NCBI GenBank assembly: GCA_009774655.1
Contig: VSOD01000012.1
Coordinates: 1-23,180 of the forward strand
Direction of reading: 5' to 3'
Origin: Lachnospiraceae bacterium
Lineage (GTDB): Bacteria; Bacillota_A; Clostridia; Lachnospirales; Lachnospiraceae
Length of the DNA: 23,180 bases
Both the position numbers and the translations under genes were made by a program. Below, one piece after another: positions 6,803-13,399 of this stretch. Position 1 is the stretch's first letter, and the number at the start of each line of letters is the position of its first letter. The notes under the pieces are model-generated. The model saw only the letters and a program-made list of their open reading frames with translations. It was not told where the DNA came from and made no database searches.

Positions 6803-8200
6803 ATGAAAGTCGAAAAAATAGTTGTTTCATATTTTAATTTCATTTCGATAGAAAAGCTGGAAATAAATCAGGCGGTGGGGGAACATGCGGCGGCTCTGTT
6901 ACGTGGTAGTATACAGGATGAAGATGTAGAAAAATACAGGATACTCCTGATGGAGAAGATATGGGTTAAGATTGAGGCAGAAGATGAAGGAGGAGAAAAA
7001 CGGATCCTGATGACTGGGATTATTGCGGGATTTTCGCTAGAAAGGCTCCAACATATATATGTCCTTGAATTGGTGCTGAAAAGCGGTACATTCCTTATGG
7101 ATGGCAGGCAGCATTTTCGGTCCTTCCAGGATGGGAATCTTACTTTTCTGGATGTGATGAAGATGGTAAACAGTGGTTATGCCTGTGAGACAGGAATCAT
7201 CGCGGAAAACAGTCTGAATGCAGGAATAGATTTTCTTCTCCAGTATAGTGAGACGGACTGGGAGTTCATTAAGAGGATTGCCAGCAGGTTTGGAATTGCT
7301 GTCACGCCATCGGTGGTACAAGAGGGCATTTTCTATTATGTCGGTATGCCACACTATATATCGCATATGGTAGATGGATATACAGATAGTTGTAGCGGCA
7401 AATACATTGATCATTTTATGAAGTGCGGTGCAAATGGAATGGGTTCATTGCAGGAACAGGATTATGTAGAGTACTGTGTGTCTACAAGAAAGATCTTTGG
7501 GCTTTGGGATTACCTTACCGCTGGAGAACAGAGAGGACATATCTGCCGGATACATAGCGAATACAGCCAGGGTGAGATGGTGCACTCTTATTGGTTGCGG
7601 TCAGATCAAGGGTTGAGAGTACTGCAGTCTTTTAACGAATCTCAGCAGGGATGTTCGTTTCAGGCAGTGGTGAATGCTGTGATGCAGGACAAAGTACAGA
7701 TTGTTCTATGCGGTGATGAGAACAAGAAGCAGAGAATTAACAGATGGTTTCCCTATTCAACAGGATATTCTTCTCCGGATGGTGCGGGCTGGTACTGCAT
7801 GCCGGAAATAGGAGACAGGGTGCGTCTGCAGATACCAGACCATAGGGAAGAGAGTGGATATGTGATCAGTTCGGTACATATGGAGACAGATGGCGGGCGT
7901 AAGATACCTGATCATAAATCATTCAAAACGCGGTTTGGAAAAGAACTGCTTTTTACGCCAGATAGTCTAGAGCTTACGAATAATCAGGGAATGTGTATAA
8001 AAATTGTGGATGGTGAAGGAATCCAGATTATGAGTGATAAGGACATCTCCATTATAGCAGGAGGCAGTATGACGATCTCCAGCGAAGAGGATTCTCTTAT
8101 CATCGCAGGGACGGAGAGCGTGGATGTGAGACAGGGTGGGGCAGGGCTCCATATAGATGAGAATATCGTATTCAGCGGAGGGAAATTTAGGATACAATGA
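6803..8200 (+). CDS. VgrG/gpD-like spike protein 2
   Basis: The 465-aa protein is a second spike with the clearer family signature. A gpD-like base spans about 1-290 with ETDWEF at 150-155. The OB-fold carries WFPYSTGYSSPDG and WYCMPEIGDRVRL (C332), a hallmark of Firmicutes VgrG-like proteins. A repetitive beta segment at about 390-465 has alternating I/D/G motifs and ends the protein without an effector domain. It is only distantly similar to spike 1, so the pair is an old duplication, and it lacks that protein's helical tail. Its stop overlaps the next start (ATGA), so translation is coupled. It likely forms or caps a trimeric spike carrying the PAAR-like tip encoded at 9398. Confidence 0.85.
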   Translation: MKVEKIVVSYFNFISIEKLEINQAVGEHAAALLRGSIQDEDVEKYRILLMEKIWVKIEAEDEGGEKRILMTGIIAGFSLERLQHIYVLELVLKSGTFLMDGRQHFRSFQDGNLTFLDVMKMVNSGYACETGIIAENSLNAGIDFLLQYSETDWEFIKRIASRFGIAVTPSVVQEGIFYYVGMPHYISHMVDGYTDSCSGKYIDHFMKCGANGMGSLQEQDYVEYCVSTRKIFGLWDYLTAGEQRGHICRIHSEYSQGEMVHSYWLRSDQGLRVLQSFNESQQGCSFQAVVNAVMQDKVQIVLCGDENKKQRINRWFPYSTGYSSPDGAGWYCMPEIGDRVRLQIPDHREESGYVISSVHMETDGGRKIPDHKSFKTRFGKELLFTPDSLELTNNQGMCIKIVDGEGIQIMSDKDISIIAGGSMTISSEEDSLIIAGTESVDVRQGGAGLHIDENIVFSGGKFRIQ

Positions 8201-9384
8201 AGGATTTCAGGGAAGGGATTATGGAAACCGCCGAGAGCTTCTATGTCGATATTTTTGATAAAAGCAGCGCAGAGACCGCCCGTCGTTGCGCAGAAAAAAG
8301 TAAAGAGATCGCGGCAGGGTTTCTGAACGCATTGACAGAAGCCGTTGTAGAGGCAGCCAGCAGGGAAAATGGCGGTGAGAGGATAAGCAGTATCCTTTTT
8401 TCCTGCTTACACAGCAGTATTTTTCTGCACAGATACCTTATCCGGATTGATGTAATGGGGAAAAATTTCTACCGGGACGCTCCTATGGCGGTCTCATATT
8501 GGGATGCCGGGGATATTTATTCCCTTTTTGAACAGGATGTGAAGGAGATCAGGCTCAGACTCTCCGAAAAATTCCCAAGGTTGAGAGAATATGAGATTGA
8601 CCAGGTGCGGTACGCATATGCCTTCTATTATCACCGGCTGGCTGCATCATTTGTTCGGGAGATGGTGGAAGGGATTATAGAAAGCACTGGAAAACTTTAT
8701 GATGGTGCCCGTGCGGAAGATTTGGTAAAGATTCTTTTTGGGGAATATATGGGGGAAGCAGATATCCTGTTTCATATTGGAAGAAAAAAACTGTACAGCC
8801 TGACTGCTGTCAGACCGTCCGTTAGAAAGTCTGTATTATGCTGCGATGGTGTAAGTCAGGAGAGATATTTCTGGATCCATGCGGATAAGAAGAACATACA
8901 ACCACGGTTTCTGGAATGGGACCGGATGGTAAGGCCAGGGATACGTGACCAGAGACTCATATATGAAGCGTTGGATAAGAGGAGCTATCTGAAAGTGAAT
9001 CTGGAAAAGGAGATCTCGTTTATGGACATCATAAGCAGCCCCATCTTTATGGTATCCAAAGAATTTGCCAATATAATACGGATGTATTGTCCATGGATGA
9101 GATTTAAGTATCTAGTGCTCTTTGATGAGAGAAACAAAAGGAGCGCTTCTTATCAGATACCCTGTCTGCCGGAGATAGACTGTTTGGATGACGACAGTGA
9201 ACTGGGCGGGGGTGGAAATGTTATAAGGAAAGGGATCCTGCAAGGGAACAGAATAGGAGGAACATGTATCTTCCGGCTGAAAGGTGCAGGTGGAAGATAT
9301 GTCATGGTGGATCTTGCATTTGCTGAGAGTGCCTACAGGCGTGAAGTAAAGGGTATGGATATAGAAGAATTTGTGGTAAGATAA
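8197..9384 (+). CDS. Injection-cassette protein with Imm11-like C-terminus
   Basis: The 395-aa protein begins at an ATGA overlap with the spike 2 stop. Residues about 1-200 are mostly helical and charged and match nothing I recognise. The C-terminal half (about 230-390) resembles the Imm11/DUF1629 immunity fold: an FLVLFD-like strand, EIDCLDDDSEL at 326-336, and IFRLKG followed by a closing E...F stretch. Imm11 proteins usually neutralise toxins, but this one is in a structural position before the tip protein, so it may be an adaptor or a resident immunity protein for another toxin. A degraded copy of its 3' part (9154-9239) lies at 11532-11612, beyond the toxin-immunity pair. The family assignment is tentative. 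Confidence 0.5.
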   Translation: MKDFREGIMETAESFYVDIFDKSSAETARRCAEKSKEIAAGFLNALTEAVVEAASRENGGERISSILFSCLHSSIFLHRYLIRIDVMGKNFYRDAPMAVSYWDAGDIYSLFEQDVKEIRLRLSEKFPRLREYEIDQVRYAYAFYYHRLAASFVREMVEGIIESTGKLYDGARAEDLVKILFGEYMGEADILFHIGRKKLYSLTAVRPSVRKSVLCCDGVSQERYFWIHADKKNIQPRFLEWDRMVRPGIRDQRLIYEALDKRSYLKVNLEKEISFMDIISSPIFMVSKEFANIIRMYCPWMRFKYLVLFDERNKRSASYQIPCLPEIDCLDDDSELGGGGNVIRKGILQGNRIGGTCIFRLKGAGGRYVMVDLAFAESAYRREVKGMDIEEFVVR

Positions 9385-9397
9385 GGAGGTAATGAAA

Positions 9398-10810
9398 ATG
9401 GGGTTACTTGACTGGTTTTCCGGTAAAGATAATGCTCCTCCGGAACCATTGGTGATGGGAGCCGAACTTAAATGCCCGTATGGTTCATCACATAGTTATC
9501 TGTATCTTGATACAGATGACATTGATATTAATAATCTTCCGACAGCTTGTGTAGAGGATTGTATAGCTTTTCATAATGTCTTTCCATTTGGTCATTGCTG
9601 GGCAAATCTTGGATATCCCTGCCAAAACCATATGCTGTTGGCTGATAGATGGAATAACCCAGAACCGCAGGGAATACTGGAAAATGGGAAAGAAGTGATT
9701 ACTACAAAATCAACTCTTATATGCTTGGAGGGCATGACAGAGATAAAAGTAGTTACATCAGGACAGGATGGAGCATTTACAGCTCAACTAATTTTATATA
9801 AGGAGATGGAACAGAACTATCCCGGACTTCTTGCAGTTCTTTTAGAACCATATGGAAGTTTATATCTGAACGGGGACATGTATAAAGCAGCATTTCAGTT
9901 TCTGGAAGATCAGATTGATCTGCATGGTGGAGAGATCGATTTCTCAGCAATTTATGACGGTTCTGAGCCTGAGATGCAGATGATCCGAGAAATACTGGGA
10001 CGCTTGTACCCACAACGTGGGGGTATATTAGGGCCGACAGATACTCTTGAAATGAGAGTATCCTCGGGTGTGGTGTCCGGAATGGGAAAGATGGATAAAA
10101 AGGCAGACGGGCCCATTCTTGATCTAATGGTGTTGAATGATATTTCGCTGCAAGCGATAAGGGCAAATTGCGATATAACTGTGGAAAAGATCCAGAAAAA
10201 TGCTTTTGATAGATGGATTGAGGAAAACAGAAGGTTCACCAGTGGCTTGAAAGACGATATACAGCAGTTCATTTGCGCAGCAATTTTGGGCAGTGCATTT
10301 GTATTTACGGAACCTGGACCTTCTGGTCTGCCTATGAACCCTGGGAATGCAGCAGTTACTCAATCAGGGACTAGGCCTTCTTTTGAATATCCACCTATAA
10401 CAGGTATTCCAGGAGCAGGGCTGACAAAACCTGCATACGGAGGAGGATTACCTTTAAATAATAGCTGGTACAATTCTGATGGTACTATGAATTATCCTCC
10501 AAATAATGGAGCAGTAGTAGGAACAGAAGAGACTATAACATTAAAACCTGGAGATACATTGGGGAGATATGGTGATATTAGTGATACGAGTGTATATGTT
10601 ACACAACCAGGTGCAGATGCGAGTGAGTTGGCATTGCCACCGAATACTGACCCATCTGTGTATCAGGAGTTTGAAGTTATAAAAGAGATACCAGATACGA
10701 TACAATCTGAAATTGCGCCGTGGGGTGATTCAGATGGGGGTGGTATACAATATGAACTCCCAAAACCAATAAACCAGTTGATTACGGAAGGTTATATCGT
10801 ACCTAAATAA
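9398..10810 (+). CDS. PAAR-like (DUF4280) tip protein with C-terminal TNT NADase toxin
   Basis: The 470-aa protein is an effector. The N-terminal domain (about 15-125) is DUF4280, a PAAR-like spike-tip domain, with conserved Cys at 26, 51, 55, 67, 75 and 109, the FGHC motif and a closing SGQDG. A helical linker (130-300) and a Pro/Gly-rich hinge (about 305-355) follow. Residues about 357-470 match the TNT fold of the Mycobacterium tuberculosis NAD+ glycohydrolase: YPPNNGAV, TLKPGDTLGRYG (R390), LALPPNTD, YQEFEV, APW and GGGIQYEL (Q451, in the place of the essential Gln of TNT). It should kill target cells by destroying NAD+. ATG 9398 is 8 nt after AAGGAGG; ATG 9392 is too close. It is followed by a probable immunity gene. 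The domain calls are firm; delivery is inferred. Confidence 0.88.
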   Translation: MGLLDWFSGKDNAPPEPLVMGAELKCPYGSSHSYLYLDTDDIDINNLPTACVEDCIAFHNVFPFGHCWANLGYPCQNHMLLADRWNNPEPQGILENGKEVITTKSTLICLEGMTEIKVVTSGQDGAFTAQLILYKEMEQNYPGLLAVLLEPYGSLYLNGDMYKAAFQFLEDQIDLHGGEIDFSAIYDGSEPEMQMIREILGRLYPQRGGILGPTDTLEMRVSSGVVSGMGKMDKKADGPILDLMVLNDISLQAIRANCDITVEKIQKNAFDRWIEENRRFTSGLKDDIQQFICAAILGSAFVFTEPGPSGLPMNPGNAAVTQSGTRPSFEYPPITGIPGAGLTKPAYGGGLPLNNSWYNSDGTMNYPPNNGAVVGTEETITLKPGDTLGRYGDISDTSVYVTQPGADASELALPPNTDPSVYQEFEVIKEIPDTIQSEIAPWGDSDGGGIQYELPKPINQLITEGYIVPK

Positions 10811-10823
10811 AGAGAGGTGTATA

Positions 10824-11237
10824 ATGTTGTCAACAGAAGAACTAAAAAAGTATATTTGTAAAGAGGTTAAGGACAGAATAGGTAATGTCTCCTCCAGTAG
10901 TCTGTTTTTTGCGGAGGGAACCGATAATAGTGCGGAAGGAACCTATATATTTTCTAAGGACAATGAGTATCATATTCTTTTTACCGAGAAGGGAAAAATA
11001 AGAAGCGATATTGTAACAAATGAAGAAAGAGATGTTTTGTGGAATATAGTGGGCATATTTTCACGTAAAATTGCAATGGATTATGCTATACAAAATAGGA
11101 AAAAGGGAAAAGATTTCAGACGGGCCCTATTTGAAAAAGAGAAAGAGATTTTTGCTATGTTTGGAATGGATTTTGCTTTAAGAAAGAATGAAGAAATAGA
11201 AAATATTTTGCGTGAGTATCCATATAGTGATACTTAA
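10824..11237 (+). CDS. Probable immunity protein for the TNT toxin
   Basis: The 137-aa cytosolic protein starts 13 bp after the toxin stop, with GAGAGG upstream of ATG 10824. It has a strand-rich N-terminal half (EGTYIFSKDNEYHIL, FTEKGKI) and a helical second half with DFRRALFEKEKEIF and a final EIENILREYPYSD. That shape recalls small Firmicutes immunity families of the Imm59/Imm63 type found beside toxin domains; I cannot say which. Position right after a TNT toxin is the main evidence that it protects the producer from NAD+ loss. Its base composition is more A-rich than the spike genes, as expected of an exchangeable toxin-immunity cassette. Confidence 0.7.
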   Translation: MLSTEELKKYICKEVKDRIGNVSSSSLFFAEGTDNSAEGTYIFSKDNEYHILFTEKGKIRSDIVTNEERDVLWNIVGIFSRKIAMDYAIQNRKKGKDFRRALFEKEKEIFAMFGMDFALRKNEEIENILREYPYSDT

Positions 11238-11309
11238 GGTGTCCGAAATAAGAGTAATTACGACGACGGTAGTTATGGTTATAAATGGTTTTTCTTTTCT
11301 AACATTTAA
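11238..11309 (+). pseudogene. In-frame remnant after the immunity stop
   Basis: The frame of the immunity gene continues past its TAA for 23 sense codons, ending SYGYKWFFFSNI and TAA at 11307-11309. It is aromatic-rich and protein-like but has no own start. It may be the tail of a displaced immunity or toxin gene, or chance. Confidence 0.25.
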
Positions 11310-11311
11310 TC

Positions 11312-11468
11312 TATACACCAGTTTACAACTTTATATTATTGATGCCTTGTCGCAAACATAGATGTTTCAGGGCATCTGCAACAACATTTGATTGTATGTG
11401 ACTTTTGGTGGTTTGTGCAAACTTACATAAATTATCTGTTGCCGTATCTGTTCGCCAGGGCAAATCGG
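11312..11468 (+). repeat. Dispersed direct repeat, copy B
   Basis: The same-orientation partner of 746-903, starting with an identical 25-base block. In this copy the YINYLLPYLF frame is open and runs on into the Imm11-like remnant at 11532. Confidence 0.75.
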
Positions 11469-11621
11469 TTTATTGCAAAGCATGGTTCAGGGATCATCCT
11501 GATTGAGATATTCTTCAGCAAGATGGCAAACCAGATACTTTATCTGTCGGAGATAGACTGTTTGAATGATGACAGTGAACTGAGCAGGGATGGAAATGTT
11601 ATAAGGGATCCTATAAGGTGA
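11388..11621 (+). pseudogene. Chimeric remnant ending in Imm11-like C-terminal fragment
   Basis: A 77-codon open frame without a ribosome site. Its first part is the copy B repeat coding YINYLLPYLF. Its last part (LSEIDCLNDDSEL then GNVIR) matches residues about 323-347 of the protein at 8197-9384. At DNA level 11532-11612 matches 9154-9239 closely. It stops soon after the shared GGATCCT. It is most simply the decayed end of a former paralogue of that gene, left behind after rearrangement. Whether it is translated is unknown; I expect not. Confidence 0.6.
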
Positions 11622-11649
11622 CAATTCTGATAGCGTACATAAACCACAC

Positions 11650-11690
11650 AAAAAAGTGACCGCCCCAGCCAAAGGTAAGGTCACTTCTTT
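11650..11690. terminator. Bidirectional terminator-like hairpin
   Basis: Arms at 11650-11661 and 11679-11690 pair over 12 positions with one mismatch (core AAGTGACC / GGTCACTT). On the minus strand the stem runs into six Ts; on the plus strand the T-run is short and interrupted. It would end transcripts of the toxin module from the left and of the minus-strand remnant from the right. Confidence 0.6.
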
Positions 11691-11934
11691 GTAAGTAATT
11701 TTATCAGGGCTGACTGTCTATCGGCAGTATTCCCTTTTGTGTCTTTATTGTAGTAGATTCCGGCGCTCCTGTCAAACATTGCAGAGCAATACGCTAGAAT
11801 CATTCTAACCGGATTCAGCGCAAAATCAAGCGGAAAGCTTAATTTGTCGAATGTCGAACCCAGTGGGGTAAATCTGCCGCAGGGGGAACATCTTTACCCC
11901 GGGAGAAAAAGTCCTCAAAGTAGCGTAGCGTCAT
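11681..11934 (-). pseudogene. Minus-strand coding remnant, probably frameshifted
   Basis: Two overlapping minus-strand frames look protein-like. One runs from ATG 11934 to TAA at 11839 (31 aa, opening MTLRYFEDFFSRG). The other is open from 11893 to TGA at 11681 and contains LSFPLDFALNPVRMILAY and a Lys-rich end; its only ATG gives 40 aa (11803-11681). A frameshift within 11839-11893 would join them into one protein of about 80 aa. It ends inside the hairpin at 11650-11690. I do not recognise it; a relic of an integrated element is possible. The stretch also holds an 8-bp inverted pair GGGGTAAA (11865) / TTTACCCC (11893). Confidence 0.35.
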
Positions 11935-11976
11935 AGGCGGCTATTCAGAATTGATGTCATAGGAATTGTGGTATGA

Positions 11977-12288
11977 TTTGACGAAAGTATAGAGAGATGG
12001 CTTAAAATCAAGGGATTTGGGCCGGGAGGGGTTCACTGGAACGGCTGGTGGGCCTCTTTTTCTGCGCTTTGGGATATCGCTGTGAATGTGGCAATAGGAA
12101 AATGGATAGAAGAAAACATGAACAAGTTGTATGGGAATCTGACGATAAATATGGTATGATTGATATTAGCAGTAATCCGTAGCTATGCTTTGTTATATAC
12201 TCAGAGGATGCTGCAACAAAAGGATTATTTTAACTGGGCAATCTTGTGTATGTTGCTGATATTGTATATATATGGATTTAATGCCTGA
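11977..12288 (+). pseudogene. Membrane-protein fragment with an in-frame TGA
   Basis: One frame is open for 60 codons, meets TGA at 12157-12159 and continues in the same frame for 42 more to TGA at 12286. Both halves look membrane-like: VHWNGWWASFSALWDIAVNVAI before the stop and FNWAILCMLLILYIYGF after it. A single TGG to TGA change (Trp to stop) would explain the interruption. There is no start codon with a ribosome site at the left end, so it is also 5'-truncated. It resembles part of a polytopic membrane protein but I cannot assign a family. It lies directly upstream of the defence operon, marking an old gene broken near the insertion edge. Confidence 0.4.
12244..12272 (+). promoter_or_regulatory. 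Possible promoter of the STAND operon
   Basis: TTGTGT (12244-12249), a 17-bp spacer and TATATA (12267-12272) sit about 45 bp before the first gene of the operon. AT-rich surroundings make chance matches likely. Confidence 0.3.
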
Positions 12289-12317
12289 GGGAAAACACAA
12301 AGGAGGAACTGGGATAG

Positions 12318-13373
12318 ATGGAAATTCTGTATTGTTCTTTACACAACTTGGATCTGGGTAAGGATGATCCAGTCAGGAAGGAGATCCCTTCCGATTTCAA
12401 CTCTTATATTGCAGAATACGTCAATTTTGCAACAACTGAGAACAAAACATCCCGGATGTATTCTGTGCCGGATCATAATACTACGGTCATGCACTGTATT
12501 GCGGAACTGGCCGCAGGCGCCGGCAGGCAGGGGAACGAGGTGACAGATGACGCAGCATCTTCAGAGTTATCGGATAGCATAGCCCGGAAACTTTTTGTTG
12601 TAGAACAGGCCACCCAGATGAGAATGGAACACCTGACCAATTTACAGCATGGCAGTATCGTACAAGCGTTCATCTCGGACCAAGGGGAGTATCAGTATAT
12701 AATCGCAAAAGTTGAACATTCAGAATGGTACGATGGAGAAACTTTAGCTAAGAACTTTGGCTTCCCAGGAGAAAATAAGCGTGTGTGGAAGTCAGCTGTC
12801 ATCGATTTGTCCATTGAAGACGGAAGTGTGACTCATGGAAATGTAAAAGTTTTTTCCAATACAGGGGCCCAGTACTGGACGAAGGATTTTCTTGAGGTCC
12901 GGGAGGCAAATTCTGACAAAGTGAACACGGAGGAAGTCTTAAAGATCATGAACCGGGAGTTGAAGCGGTTCGTAAAAGGAAAATCTCTTTATGACTATTA
13001 TAATCTAAAGAATTCCCTTAATCACGCACTCCAGTCAGACCAGATGATCAACTATTCTGACCTGGTGGGATCTCTGTTGGATACATATCAACCAATCGAA
13101 CCATCTGTTAACAAGGAAGAGATCCAGAAAAAATTACTTGGTTATGTTGACAGTGGCAGATTTGATACCCAGTTCCATGCAGATCCCAGTGTGGTCAAAA
13201 AGAACAGCAGAATAAAATACCGTGTCAACGAATATGTCAATTTAATGGTACTGCAAGCTCAGCCTGACAGGGAATCCCTGATAAGGGCAGAGATAGATGT
13301 GACAGGTGAAAAAAGACTGGTAATCGCGTGTGAGGATGACAATACATTTAAGGCATTTTATAAAGCAACATAA
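12318..13373 (+). CDS. Nucleoid-associated protein-like (NA37/NdpA family)
   Basis: The 351-aa protein opens the operon, with AGGAGG 11 nt before its ATG. It resembles the 37-kDa nucleoid-associated family: SDSIARKLFVVEQA (about 85-98), a beta-rich centre (QGEYQYIIAKVEH), a mid helix region, and a C-terminal YRVNEYVNLMV then LVIACEDD...FKAFYK. Family members bind DNA or the nucleoid. No catalytic motif is visible. Placed before a membrane protein and two STAND ATPases, it may sense or mark foreign DNA, or act as an effector; this is inference. It ends 26 bp before the preferred start of the next gene. Confidence in the family is moderate because the protein is divergent. Confidence 0.55.
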   Translation: MEILYCSLHNLDLGKDDPVRKEIPSDFNSYIAEYVNFATTENKTSRMYSVPDHNTTVMHCIAELAAGAGRQGNEVTDDAASSELSDSIARKLFVVEQATQMRMEHLTNLQHGSIVQAFISDQGEYQYIIAKVEHSEWYDGETLAKNFGFPGENKRVWKSAVIDLSIEDGSVTHGNVKVFSNTGAQYWTKDFLEVREANSDKVNTEEVLKIMNRELKRFVKGKSLYDYYNLKNSLNHALQSDQMINYSDLVGSLLDTYQPIEPSVNKEEIQKKLLGYVDSGRFDTQFHADPSVVKKNSRIKYRVNEYVNLMVLQAQPDRESLIRAEIDVTGEKRLVIACEDDNTFKAFYKAT

Positions 13374-13399
13374 TAATGTGGTTAAAAAGGGGCAGGCAT

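Noticed and set aside
7037..7414. 125-aa minus-strand frame inside spike 2
   Set aside because: Antisense shadow of a gene with clear family motifs.
11865..11900. GGGGTAAA/TTTACCCC inverted pair as an attachment site
   Set aside because: No second copy elsewhere in the window and no integrase gene; it lies within the coding-like minus-strand relic.
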